From assembly GCA_002412935.1 (NCBI GenBank), contig DHWA01000017.1:1-43809 (forward strand): 43,809 bases of DNA. Direction: 5' to 3'. Shown here in pieces: positions 1-11,142 of this stretch. The DNA comes from Patescibacteria group bacterium UBA5194. GTDB taxonomy: Bacteria; Patescibacteriota; Gracilibacteria; BD1-5; UBA6164. Positions within the stretch are counted from its first letter, which is position 1. Each line of letters opens with the position of its first letter. The notes under the pieces are model-generated. The model was given only the letters and a program-made list of their open reading frames with translations. It did no database searches and had not been told where the DNA came from. The translations under genes and the position numbers were made by a program.

Positions 1-1592
1 ACCTCAGTTGGTTTTAAATATTTTCTTTCAAACTTTTCTATATATCATCTATCTATAATTGTTCAAATAGTTGGAGCATAAGTTGATGGTCTACCTATCC
101 CCTCTGATTCCATTTTTTTAACTAAACTAGCTTCTGTAAAACGAGCTGGTGGTTTTGAAAATGATTGTAATGCAAGTAACTCATTACTATTAACCTTATC
201 TCAAATATTCATTTTAGGAAGTTTAGAAACTTCTTCTTCTTCATTTTCATCATCATTACTTTCAATATATAATTTCATAAATCATTCAAATTTGATTACT
301 TCTCATTTTGTTATCCAATTTGAATTTGTATTAACTATTGGTGAAAAATCCATAGTAGTAATTTCAATCAAAGCATCTGTCATCTGACTTGCAATAGTTC
401 TTTTCCATATTAAATCATATAATTTTAATTCATATGGATCCAAAATACCAGACAAACTATCAGGAGTTTTTGTTAAATCTACTGGTCTTATAGCTTCATG
501 AGCTTCTTGTGCTGATGCTTGTTTTGTTTTATAAGTCCTTTCTATATGATAATCTTTTCAAAACATTTTTTCAATAACTTTTTTTGATTCATCTTTTGCA
601 AAAGATGACAAATTTACACTATCGGTTCTCATATAAGTAATAAGTCATTGTCTTTCTCATCATCATAAATCAATTCATTCATAAAGTTTTTGAGCAAACA
701 TCATAGTTTGTTTAACTCAGAATCAAAATTTACGACTAGCTTCTTGTTGTAGTGTAGAAGTGGTAAAAGGTGCACCAGGACTTCTCTTACTATCTTTTTT
801 GATTATATCATTTAAAATAAATTCTAGATTAATTGTTTGTTTTAATATCTCATTATCATTTTTATCTTTTGATTTTTCTAGACTATCTAAGTTAGGTAGT
901 AAAGTTAAAAGTAATTTTTCAATATCTTCACGAGAATTAAATGCTTTTGTTTTTCATCCAATTTTTTCTAAAATACTTTTAAAAACAAATTTATTATGTT
1001 CTAAATTTGCAATCATTTTCCATGATTCTTTTGGTTTAAAGTTTTGTATATCTCTTTCTTTTTCAACTATCATTTTTACAGCAACTGATTGTACTCTTCA
1101 AGCTGATAATCATTTTCTGATTTTTTTCCATAAAACTGGACTAACTTTATATCATACAAGTCTATCAAGAATTCTTCTAGCTTGTTGAGCATCTACTAAA
1201 TTAATATCAATATTTCTAGGAGTTTTTATACTTTCTTCAATAGCTTTCTTTGTAATTTCATGAAAAACTATTCTTTTAACCTTTGTAGGGTCTAAATCAA
1301 GAACACTACAAAGATGCCAACCTATTGCTTCTCATTCTCTATCCTCATCGGTTGCTATCCAAACTTCATTTGATTTTGAAGCTAAGCTTTTTAAATTATC
1401 CACTGTTTTTTTCTTTTCAGTTGAAATTTGATATTTTGGTTGAAAATCATTTTCTATATCTACTCATAATTCTTTTTCTGGTAAATCCCTTATGTGCCCC
1501 ATAGATGCAACTACTTTATAATCTGCTCATAAAAATTTTTCTATTGTTTTTCATTTTGCTGGAGATTCCACTATTACTAAGTTTTTTGACAT
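1..1592 (-). CDS. topA: DNA topoisomerase I (3' end cut by window edge)
   Basis: Type IA topoisomerase that relaxes negative supercoils through a transient 5'-phosphotyrosine link. The N-terminus holds the TOPRIM start (MSKNLVIVESPAKAKTIEKF) and the acidic DEDREGEAIGWHL stretch. The active-site Tyr is in YMRTDSVNLSS at about residue 320, matching E. coli Y319. The IGRPSTYAPTI motif lies near the left edge, so about 530 residues are visible and only the C-terminal part (zinc or basic tail) is missing. The conserved LSAGRVQS has its Gly as TGA. Start is the ATG directly before SKNLVIVE; no Shine-Dalgarno is seen. It is a single reading frame with UGA as Gly. Identification is very secure. Confidence 0.97.
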
Positions 1593-1684
1593 AAAAGAAT
1601 GCATTAAAAGTAAAATTTGTAATTTATTTTTTCCTATAATATTCAGATATTTAAAATAAAGTGTATTTTTTTATTGTTTTTAGT

Positions 1685-1719
1685 CAAAAAAAAATTAGAA
1701 AAACTTAATTTTCTAATTT
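1685..1719 (-). terminator. Rho-independent-type terminator
   Basis: Perfect 11-bp inverted repeat AAATTAGAAAA / TTTTCTAATTT (arms 1692-1702 and 1709-1719, 6-base loop), followed on the minus strand by a run of T. It lies just downstream of the 1790-2299 gene and upstream of topA, so it should end the leftward transcript of that gene. Confidence 0.7.
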
Positions 1720-1789
1720 AGAAATTTATTAATCATAGAGACTATTTTATCTTTATCCTATATTCTATATTCTGTATTCTGTATTATTC

Positions 1790-2299
1790 TTAATAATAAA
1801 TATCAATAACATTTTTTACTAGATTTCTATTATCATATGGAAATTTATAATTTTCTAAGTATCTTATAACTGCATAAAAAATACTCCAAACATTATCTTC
1901 AGTGTAGAAAAAAGCATTTCATTCACTTTTAACAGGATTAAATTCATTTAATATATTATTTAAATAATTATCTTTTGCTACTATTGGAACAATTCATTTT
2001 TTTAAATAATCTCATAATTTTCACATACAATCATCACAAACAATAAAATCAATTCAAAATAATAGACTATCATTTACCTCATTTAGATAAATCATTGAAT
2101 CATATTTTCCAAATTCTTCTTTAGATAATATGATTAAATCAACTGGTAAAACTGATAATCATTTTAATAAATCTGAAATGATTTCTTTATTATCCATTAC
2201 AACAATTCATAGGATTTTATTTTTTTTCAATAACTTAAACTTGTTTTTTATAGTTTCAGTTTGTCTTTTTTTTTCATTAAGTATTTCAGTTAATCCCAT
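1790..2299 (-). CDS. Conserved-looking hypothetical protein, 169 aa
   Basis: One open frame with UGA as Gly, from ATG at 2299 to TAA at 1790. It starts MGLTEILNEKKRQTETIKNK (probable helix), continues with alternating hydrophobic strands (LGIVVMDNK, VDLIILSKEEF, LLFGIDFIVCDDC, KGIVPIVAKDNYL) and ends near VWSIFYAVIRYLENYKFPYD. The strand-helix alternation suggests a Rossmann-like fold, and the last part resembles the tail of GT-B glycosyltransferases, but no catalytic motif is visible. I do not recognise the family. It has no signal peptide or membrane segment, so it is probably cytoplasmic. It appears monocistronic, with a terminator behind it and a divergent surface-protein gene ahead. Confidence 0.8.
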
Positions 2300-2514
2300 A
2301 TTTAATATATAAAAAGTAAAAGATAATAAGTAATATAGATATTTTAATTTAGAATTTTTTTTCTATTTATCTAACTAAAATAATTTTATCATAATTACTA
2401 AAAATAAACAAACAAAATGATTTGACAAAACAATTATATATAATGAAATAAAAAACTTGTATTTTTTCAGGTTTTTATTATTGTTAGTAGTAATTTAAAA
2501 TTATTTTTTTTATT

Positions 2515-3795
2515 ATGAAATCATTTTTACTTAGAACTATTATTTTGATTTTTTCATTATTTATAATAAAATCCATTTTTTCAGCATTTATTTCTGTAGA
2601 TATTATTTTTAGTGATATAAATAGCGATTATAAGTATTTTAACGAATTACAAGAATTATCTAATAATCAGGTTTTTTATCCTGATGAAAGTGGTAATTTT
2701 AACCCAAATGAATTACTTAATAGAGATGAATTTGTAAGTGTTGTTATGGAAACTAGTTGTAATAAATGTACAAAACCAAATGCTTCAACAGAAATTATAG
2801 ATGAATATAAAAATACAACTCCATTTTTTGATATACTTGATTCTAATAATTTTTCATATTGTATATCTTTAGTAAGCGATAAAAATTATATTGATTCATA
2901 TCCAACATGATATGAATGTACTGACTGAACTGTTAATGCTAATAAAATACCTTTTTGTCCAAATAATTATGTAAGTTTAGAAGAAGCTATATCTGTAATA
3001 CTTAGAAATTCAAATCTATTTTCTGTTGAAGAAAATAATGCAATATTAAAAGATATTACAGATTGAAAAATTACAGAAAAATTAGCTGATGATGTACCTG
3101 CTAAAAATATAGATTGAACTGCTTATAAGTATTATGGATATATAAAAAAAGCTTTAGAGTATTCTATAGAAGAATATGATAGTTTATGAAATATTAAAGT
3201 ATACAACCTAATTGATTTAAATGATTGAAAAATCTATCCACAAAAATTAATTACAAAAGAAAAATTTTTAAAAATGGCCTATATAGAATCAAAAACAAAT
3301 AGTTGTCAAAATGTCGTAGATAATGATTTATTAGATACTTGAACCTTATCTGTTATATCAACTGATAGTATTGCCTTAAATTGTGAAGATATAGATAGTG
3401 ATAATGATTGAATTAATGATTGTGATGATTTATGTATAGATATATATTGAAAAACTATAAACAAAGGATGTCCAATATATGATTTATGTAATAGTGATTG
3501 TACTTGTTCTAATTGAAAAATTTGTTCATTGACTAATAAATCTCTTTGTGGTATTAAATGAATTTGTATAGATGATACTGGTATAACTAATGAAACTACA
3601 AATAAGACAAATGACTGTCTTGAAAAATATAGTTCAAGCAAGATTTATGGTAATGTAGTTTGTAATTCTTGCCCATGTTCAAACTTTATAGATTTTACTA
3701 GCAATATAAGGAAATGTGATTACCTATTTCCTGCTATCACTTCTACAGGTAGTAATCAAATTTATTCAGCTTGAGAATTGTTTGAAGTGAAATAA
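2515..3795 (+). CDS. Secreted or membrane-anchored Cys-rich surface protein with SLH-like and thrombospondin type 3-like segments, 426 aa
   Basis: The N-terminal hydrophobic segment (residues 6-30, LRTIILIFSLFIIKSIFSAF) is a signal peptide or anchor. The middle has S-layer-homology-like units (for example YYGYIKKALEYS and LITKEKFLKMAYIES), a family usually used to bind secondary wall polymer. At about residue 293 an Asp-rich DSDNDGINDCDDLC motif matches a calcium-binding thrombospondin type 3 repeat. The last 130 residues carry many cysteines, including CTCSNGKIC and CNSCPC, so disulfides are likely outside the cell. It is read through about 14 TGA codons as Gly; a standard-code reading would stop near 2908. 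A strong terminator follows. The exact ligand is unknown. Confidence is high for the gene and moderate for the domain names. Confidence 0.88.
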
Positions 3796-3810
3796 AATAA
3801 GTTTATAAAT

Positions 3811-3859
3811 AAAAAGATACCTGAATAAAATTTATATTCAGGTATCTTTTTATATTTTT
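3811..3859. terminator. Bidirectional terminator between convergent genes
   Basis: Perfect 15-bp stem AAAAAGATACCTGAA (3811-3825) / TTCAGGTATCTTTTT (3837-3851) with an 11-base loop, A-tract on the left and T-tract on the right. It sits between the convergent surface-protein gene and the RND pump gene and would work for both; the pump stop codon (3858-3860) touches its edge. Confidence 0.9.
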
Positions 3860-6800
3860 AACAATGTTTTTTATCTATATCACATTCCCAGTTACCTTTT
3901 TGACTATCAAAATAAAATATAGGAATAGCAATTAGAGTAAGTATAGCTGAAGCTCAAAGTCAACAAACTATACTCCAAGCAAGTCAACTCCAAACTGGAT
4001 CTGAAGTTATCTTGATTGCTCAGAAAATTGCTGAAATAGAAGTAAGCATAATTGGCATAAATCTGATATATCAAGCTTCTATTATGGCCATTTCTAGAGT
4101 CCATCATCTTGATTTAAGTATATCAATATAATCTATTAAAAGTATAGCATTTCAAACTACTATTCAGGCAAGACTTATAACTCATATCATTCCTGTGGCA
4201 TTAAAATATTCATTTTTTAATAGATATAATATACTAAATCAAGGGAATATTCCAAAAAATCAAAGTAAGAAAGGTAGCATTACAATTCAAGCTATTCTGA
4301 AACTTTTAAATTGTCCAACAATTAAGAAATATATTGCTAGTAGAGCTAAAATCATAGCTGTTCATAAATCTCTGAATGTATCCATTGTAAGTTTCCATTC
4401 TCCATCCCATTCTATTTTATATGTTTTTCAATCTTTTAATCATTCAAAAGTTAAATCATAAAATGAAGAATCTACAAGACGATAATCTTTTCATAAAAAT
4501 TCATCACTTTTAAAAATAGAAAATAGTTTTATTATAGGATAAACTACAGAATTATTTCACATTTCAGCATAAATATAGTTTGTTTCTTTTCTATTGTCTG
4601 TATTTATTTCATCATTTAAAAATGTTAATTTTTTTCTTGATATACTATTTAAAGGTATTTGTTGTCAATTATTATTTGTAAAGACAATTTTATCAAATAG
4701 ATTTAAAGTATCAGACTGACTTTGTTTAACTCATAAAACTATATTTGTAGATTCTAGCGATGTAGAATCTTTTATCAAACTAATAGGAATAGAGTTCGTT
4801 GCTATTCTGATACTATTTGCAACTTGTTCAATAGTTAATCCAGATTTTTTTAGAGAATAATTATCAATATTTAATTCTACTTTTTTATAAGTTGTAGAAA
4901 GTGAATTTCATAAATCTACTATATCATATTTTTTACTTATTCATTCTACAGTTGAGTAAATTTTTTGAGTAAATTCATCTATTTGTTTTTGATCTACATC
5001 TGTTCAAGATAATTTCATCAAAAAAGTTGCTCTAACTGGTGGTCCTGGAGGATCTTCAAGTAATCTCAATTTTATATCATTGTATTTTGATTTTAGATAT
5101 TTTTCAAGAATTGGTCTAAGTTGTATAGCATAAGCTTCTGATTTTATTCTATCTTCATTTTCGTGTTTTGAAATCAGATTAATCCTAGTAGATAATTGGT
5201 ATGATTCCATTCTATTACTTCCTCATCTAAATAAATTTGCAAAATCAGGAGGTAGAGCTAATCAAATAGTAGATGAAATATTATCAACTACATTAAGATT
5301 TGTAGGAATACTACAATTTTGTTCTGTTTTATTACAATTATTTAATAAAAACTTTTCTATATCCTTTTCTATTTCTAACATTTTTTCTACATTTGTTCAT
5401 CTAGGTCAATCTACCCAAAGGTATACTTGATCTTGATTAGATTTTGGAAGCATACGAGCTTTAAATACACCAAAGTAAATAGGTAAAACTACTATTAAAA
5501 CCAGTGATACCCAAAATGTTATTTTAAATATTTTTCTTTTTTTATTTGATTTTACATCTTGATTGATAAAATATCTCAATACTTTTACATAAATTTTTCT
5601 TACATCAAACTTCCCTTCTTTTTTTATTTTATGATTATTTTCTCATTCTATTAAATCTTTTGTAGTTAAATAACTAACAAATGGATTTATTGAAAAAGCT
5701 ATTACTATAGATAAAAGTAGTGAAACTATTCAATATTTTGGAATTGGTCACATATACTCTCACATCATTCAAGTTACAGCAAACATTCAAGCAAATGATA
5801 ATACTTTGGTAATTGTAGAAAGTATAACACCTGGTCAAACTTCATTTACTGCTGTTAATATGGCTTGTAATTTTGTTTGTCATGTTTCAGCTCTTTCTTC
5901 TAAATGTCTATGCATATTTTCAACTACAACTATACTATCATCAACAAGCATTCAAATAATTAAAATCAAAGCAAAAAGAGTAATTCTATTTATATTGTCA
6001 CCTGATAAGTAAGCAAAAAGAAACACTAAAGATAATATTAAAGGGATTGAAGTTGCTGTATTTAAAGCATTTTTAGCTCATAAAAATATAATTAATATTA
6101 CAATTACTATAACTATTGATAAAATTAAATCTTTTATTAACTCACTTGTAGCAAGACTTGCTTTTTCTCATTCATTTTGTATTGTTTTAATTTCTATATT
6201 TTTAGGTAATTTTTCTTTTATTTCCTCTAATTTTTTTTCTATATTTCAAGTTACAAATACAGCATTTGTTCAAATTTGTTTTCATACTCATAAAAAAACA
6301 ACTTCATTTCATAGATTATTTTTTTCACTATATAGAGAATATTTATCTAGTTTTTTTGTTCCATATTTTATATTTGCTACATCTTCAAGGTAAATATCAC
6401 TTCAGTTATAACTTGCAATTAAAAGTTTTTGTAATTTATTTATATTATTTAGGTTTGAAGTGATTTCTATAAAAGTTTTTTCTTCCTTTGAGTTATCTAT
6501 ACTTCAAATTGGAAATGAAATATCATTTTTCTTTAATACATCATAAACTTGTAATATATCAATATTTTTTGCTTGTAATTTATCTAAATCTAGTTCTATA
6601 AAAATATCATTATTAATTCATCCAATTATATCAAGAGTTGTAACATTCGGAATAACTTTAAATTCATTTTTTATGATATTTGCTATTTGTCTCAGATAAA
6701 TATATCTTTCTTGATTTGTAAGTTGTAATTTATCATTTGTATTTTTTAAGCTAATAGCGTAAGTAATTTGAGGTAATTCATCTGGATCAATTGCTTTTAT

Positions 6801-7187
6801 AATAGGCATTGAAACTCATATAGGTTTTATATCTAGATTTTGAGATAATTTTTGAAGTAATCTGATTTTTGCTTTTTCTTTATCAACTCAAACTTTAAAT
6901 TTTGCCATAACTCAAACAAAATTTTCTCTAGAAGTAGAAAAAACTTCATCAATTCATTCTATCTCCATAATTTTATTTTCTAGTTCTGAAGTTACTAATG
7001 TCTTTACATCTTCTGAATTTAATCCTGGTGATTCAACATAAACTTGAAAAGCTGGTACTATAATTGTAGGATTATATTGTTTTGGTATAATTATATAACT
7101 TCAAATTCAACTCAATAAAATAACTAGAATCAACACAAAAGTTAATTTAGTATTTTTAATAAAGAATTCTGCAATTTTTGAAAACAT
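3858..7187 (-). CDS. RND-family efflux pump subunit (AcrB/HAE1-like), 1109 aa
   Basis: Inner-membrane resistance-nodulation-division transporter. The N-terminus (MFSKIAEFFIKNTKLTFVLI) is TM1. Porter-domain motifs include ESPGLNSEDVKTLVTSELE. TM4 has the proton-relay Asp pair in LVDDSIVVVEN (about residues 415-416). The second half repeats the layout and ends in TM11-12 with GNAILLIDYI and RFMPIMLTSISAIFGAI. Length is slightly above the usual 1000-1050 aa. The position of AcrB Lys940 is Gly (TGA) here, so proton coupling may differ. It lies 18 bp behind the adaptor gene, in one operon under the TetR regulator. A conventional RND pump would need an outer-membrane channel, and none is in the window. 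Confidence 0.95.
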
Positions 7188-7205
7188 AGGTTGTTTAATT
7201 AATAA

Positions 7206-9116
7206 TTATTCTAACACCTCTCCATCAAATAGATTTTCTTTTCAATCAGTAATTATTTCTTCTCAAGGCAGTAATCATTCTACTAAAGAAAATTCATTAT
7301 TTTGTTTTAATATTTTTATTTGTCTAAATTCAATTGTTTTTAATTTAGTATCTTTATTTTTTATAGTATAAACTCAAGGAATCATATATTTTTCTATAAT
7401 AGAATTATTTTTTATAAAAATTCAGTTTTGACTTTGATCATTTATATAAAGTTTTGCAATACTTCAAATTATTATATTTTTTGGATCAAGTAAAGAGATT
7501 TCAATTTTTGTCTTTTTAGTTATTTCATTTTTAATTGGAAAAATTGTTTTAATTATTCAATCTTTAAATCAATCAAATCATTCTATTGATGTATTTATTT
7601 TATCTCATATTTTTATTTTAGATAAAATATTATCAGGTATTTCAAATACTATTTTTATATTTTTATTATCAGATATCTCAACTATTGGCATACTAGGAAC
7701 AATAACTTGTCATATTTCTACAAATTTTTTACTTATTACTCAAGATATTGGTGCTCTAATTACAGAATTACTTATACTTACTAAAGTTAAATCTTTTCAC
7801 ATTTCGATTTTAGTAGTTTCTAAATCTAATTCACTTATTTTTGCATTTTTATTTGTTTCTATACTTGCTCTATTTTTATTTAATTCATTCAATTTTTCAC
7901 TTGCTTCTTTTGTATTTGTTTCTACATTAGTGATTTTTAAATTATTTCATTCTACAGCTTGATCATAATTTTTTGAAATTGTATCTAAATTATTGTTTGC
8001 TAAATCAACTTTTTTTTGTAATAATGTTAATGCTTTTTCTTTTTCACTATTAAAACTATCTATACTTTGTTTTATTCATTTAAGTCATAATATATAATCT
8101 CAGCTTACAGTTATAAGTGCACTTTCTATATTATTTCAAAAATTAGATATAGTTTGTTTATGTCAGTTTATTATATTTTGTGAGAAATTTGGTTCATTTG
8201 CTATTGAATTATCCACAGTTTCATATAAATCTTTTAAAAAATCTCTTAATTTGTTATTAAAATTTTCTCAGATTACCAATGTACTTTCAATTTCTTCTTT
8301 ACTAGGGTCTTTATTTAAAATAGTAGTTTCATAAATATTTTTATAATTTAAATAATCTTTATAAACTTCAGAAAATTTATTTATTACATCATTTTTTTGA
8401 TTAGTATTTTTTGCTCATAAAAAATCTTGAAAAACATCATTATTATCATCATTTGTTGGATTTATAATTCATAAAAGTTGATCTGTATATTTTACTGTAT
8501 TTGTATCTATTATCATTGATGAAGTAATTGCATTTTTAGCATTTGAATATAAATTATTTTCTTTTGTATCAAATACTAATTTAGTTTGTTCTAGTTCTAT
8601 TTTTGTTGTTTCTAAAGCATTTTTTATAGTTTCAATTTGTGAATTAATTGAAGCTAAGTCTTTATCCTTTATACTTTTTGTTAATGAAAGTACATTTTTA
8701 GCTCATTCTATATTTATATTTATTTGATTTTCAAGTGATTTTGTTACATCTATTTGACTATCATAACTTTTTGATACAGAGTTTTTTAAATTCTGCATTT
8801 GTTCAAGCATTTTTTCTTGGTTTATAAGAGATGTACTTCATTCTGCATTATCAAATCTAGCAATTATATCTCAAGCATTTACTATATCTCATTCTTTTAC
8901 ATAAATATCTCTAATTAATCATCATTGTTTTGTTCAAAGCTGAGTTTTTACATTACTTTCAACATATCATACAAAATCGTCTTCTAGATTTATGCTACCT
9001 GAAGAAACTTTTGTAGTTTTGTAATACTTTACTAATTTTTCTTCTTGTTTATCACATGAAACTAATGAAAAAGAAAATGCAATCAATGTAAATATAGTAA
9101 TAATTTTTTTTATCAT
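7206..9116 (-). CDS. RND/MFP adaptor lipoprotein with very long coiled coil, 636 aa
   Basis: Periplasmic-adaptor (HlyD/AcrA-type) partner of the pump encoded next. A lipoprotein signal peptide ends in the lipobox LVSC, with Cys at residue 21. A biotinyl-lipoyl half motif follows (GGLIRDIYVKEGDIVNAGD). A Lys/Glu/Asn-rich helical region of about 350 residues comes next, then the second lipoyl half, beta-barrel and membrane-proximal end (LLPGEEIITDGKENLFDGEV). Typical adaptors have 350-450 residues; the surplus lies in the coiled-coil hairpin. Start is ATG at 9116. The palindromic element at 9155-9270 separates it from tetR but probably not transcriptionally. Confidence 0.9.
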
Positions 9117-9154
9117 AATTTGTATTATTAAGGTTATTAAAAATTAATTTTTTC

Positions 9155-9270
9155 TGTCCCTAAAGGACTGTATTCGCGAGCATACTGAGTGTAACGAAGT
9201 ATCCCTTAAACCCGAATAAATACACTAAACATCGCTTAAGGGATTCTTCGCTAATCGCTCAGAATGACAA
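9155..9270. repeat. Palindromic intergenic element 1
   Basis: G+C-richer than its surroundings. Imperfect long inverted repeat: the left arm around 9180-9210 (ACTGAGTGTAACGAAGTATC) mirrors the right arm 9233-9269 (reverse complement TGTCATTCTGAGCG then GCGAAGAATCCC). CCCTTAA/TTAAGGG forms the inner stem. A small GTCC/GGAC hairpin lies at the left end. It sits between tetR and the adaptor gene. At its right end it shares the TGTCAT-type terminus with three other elements in the window. Confidence 0.75.
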
Positions 9271-9278
9271 TTATTCAG

Positions 9279-9803
9279 TTATTTCGCTATTTTTTTAAAT
9301 AATTCATCAATTTCTAAAATAATTTTATCTAAATCAAATGGACAATTTCAAAAAATACATTTTTTCTTTGATATATTTTCTAGTATAGAAAGTAATATAA
9401 ATACTTTTTCTTGATTTAGATTATATTTAGTACTAAAAGTTTCATATATTATAACAAAAATTGTATTTTGCATATCTGAAACCATTTCTTTTAATTTTTG
9501 ATTTTCACAGTATCAATTTTGGCTTATTAATGAAAATATATTTTTACTTTTGAATGGAAAATGTATAAATTCTAAAATAAAAATTTTTAAATCATTTGTT
9601 TTTGTATTTTTTATAAATTTTAAGTAATTTTCAAAAGAATAATTAATAAGTTCTTCTTGAAGTTTATCTTTTGAAGGAAAATAATAATATAAAGATGCTT
9701 TTTTTATTTTTAGAGTATCAGCTAATTTTTGCATACTTACTTCTTTAAAAGTTTTATCAAAGAATATAGGTTCAATTATCTTTAGTACTTCATTTTTTTT
9801 CAT
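9279..9803 (-). CDS. TetR/AcrR-family transcriptional repressor, 174 aa
   Basis: The N-terminal helix-turn-helix shows the family signature KEVSMQKLADTLKIKKASLY followed by YYFPSKDKLQEELI (residues about 20-56). The C-terminal ligand-binding half (residues 60-174) is unconserved, as usual. It is the first gene of a leftward unit with the adaptor and RND pump, so it most likely represses its own efflux operon and is released by a pump substrate. A promoter and a 20-bp inverted repeat lie directly upstream. The frame crosses TGA codons after residue 96; read with Gly it reaches TAA at 9279. Function is secure at family level; the inducer is unknown. Confidence 0.93.
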
Positions 9804-9823
9804 AATTTTTATTTTTTTATTAT

Positions 9824-9843
9824 TACCTTACAGTTGGTAGGTA
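9824..9843 (-). promoter_or_regulatory. Probable TetR operator
   Basis: TACCTTACAGTTGGTAGGTA is a 20-bp imperfect palindrome (7 of 10 positions pair, outer five perfect) of the kind TetR/AcrR dimers bind. It lies 20 bp upstream of the regulator start and immediately downstream of the -10 box, so a bound repressor would block initiation. Confidence 0.65.
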
Positions 9844-9844
9844 G

Positions 9845-9872
9845 ATATTATATAGATTTTTGTTTTTGTCAA
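9845..9872 (-). promoter_or_regulatory. Sigma70-type promoter of the tetR-adaptor-pump operon
   Basis: On the minus strand, consensus TTGACA (plus 9867-9872), a 16-bp spacer, then TAATAT (plus 9845-9850). The operator follows at once. The 16-bp spacing also occurs in two other promoters seen in the window. Confidence 0.6.
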
Positions 9873-9965
9873 ATTTTTGTAAGACAAAAATAATTTGCAA
9901 AAATTTAAAAAAGAGTAAAATCAGTTCTAGTTTAATAGATGTATCTAATTAATTACAGATAAAAT

Positions 9966-11105
9966 ATGAAAAAAATAGAAGTAAAACAAATCTCTAAAAT
10001 GTTTTTAACTAAAAAATTTTTAAAAAAAATAACTGCTTACTTAGGGTTAATTCTATTTTTCTATATATTTTATGATTTTTTATTTATTTTCTTTCTTACT
10101 TTTATTTTTGCTTACCTATTTTCAACTTTAGGTGATTTTTTGAAAATAAAAGTTGATTTAATGATTGATAATTTTGTATCAAAAAATAAATTAAGAAAAT
10201 TTTTAAAAAAATTACTCTCATTAAATGCTATAATATTAATAGAATATCTTATTTTTATATTTTTTATAATTTTTATTTTATCAAACATACTTCCTACAAT
10301 AGTTGATGAACTTGTAGATTTACATAATAATATACCATTTATTAAAAATGAAGTTGATAAAATTGTTATAGAATTAAAAGATTTAATTGCTTTTAATACA
10401 GAATTATGATGAAGTATAACAGATATTATAAATACTAAAGATATAAATATACTTTTTGATATTTTTAATAAAATAAAATCCGCTGGTTTTATCTTTTTTA
10501 AAATAGTTTTATCTTTAATTCTTAGTTATATTTTTATTGTAGATCATGATAAATTAAAACAATATTTTTTATGAATAAAAAAATCTAATTTTGCATTTTT
10601 TTATTATGAATATGCTGATTTTTTCGAAAGAATTGTAAAAAGTTTTTGACTTATATTTAAAGCTCAATCTTTAATTGCATTAACTAATACTCTATTAACT
10701 GCAATCTGATTATATATGATTTGATTTTTATATAATGGTGCTTTTTTTCCATATTTTATTACATTAATAATTATTGTATTTATTTGTTGATTTATACCTG
10801 TTTTAGGAACTTTTTTATCATCAATACCTATTTTATTTATAGGTTATAACTTATGATGAATTAGTGTAATGATTTCTTTAATTTGACTAGTTACAATTAT
10901 ACATCTTATCGAAGCATATTATCTTAATCCAAAAATAGTTTCAAGTTTTTTGAATTTACCTGTTTCATTAACTTTTGTTATATTAATAATTTCAGAACAT
11001 TTATTTTGAATTGCATGACTTTTAATTTGAGTAAGTTTGTTTTATTTTTTAGAATGACTTTTAAAAGATGCTGATGAATGAATAGATGAGATAAATTGAA
11101 AATAA
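9966..11105 (+). CDS. AI-2E family transporter-like membrane protein, 379 aa
   Basis: Membrane protein of the TqsA/YdiK/PerM (AI-2E exporter, DUF20) family. An N-terminal hydrophobic pair (residues 25-60) is followed by a basic loop, a long hydrophobic segment at about 85-110 and the soluble helical part. The C-terminal half has the family pattern: FKAQSLIALTNTLLTAIGLY, the GFIPVLGTFLSSIP motif, LIEAYYLNPKIV, and a final pair of membrane spans. The conserved glycines are mostly TGA. Members export small molecules or act as Na+(Li+)/H+ antiporters; the substrate cannot be told here. It is transcribed divergently from tetR, and the 160-bp gap between them may be co-regulated. Confidence 0.92.
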
Positions 11106-11142
11106 ATATTGTTTAAGTTAATAAAGTTTTAAAATAATTTGT

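Noticed and set aside
760..1188. Open frame on the plus strand opposite topA
   Set aside because: Antisense shadow of a clearly conserved topoisomerase gene; hydrophobic low-complexity product with no motif.
2422..2444. TTGACA and TATAAT before the surface-protein gene
   Set aside because: The spacer is only 11 bp, too short for a normal sigma70 promoter; possibly an isolated -10 box.
2515..3795. Apparent nonsense mutations (TGA) in nearly all genes, suggesting pseudogenes
   Set aside because: The TGAs fall at glycine positions in conserved motifs and all genes end in TAA/TAG, so this is recoding and not decay.
9155..9270. G+C-richer folded segment that might be a tRNA
   Set aside because: No cloverleaf, no TTCGA loop pairing or CCA end; it is a long palindrome.
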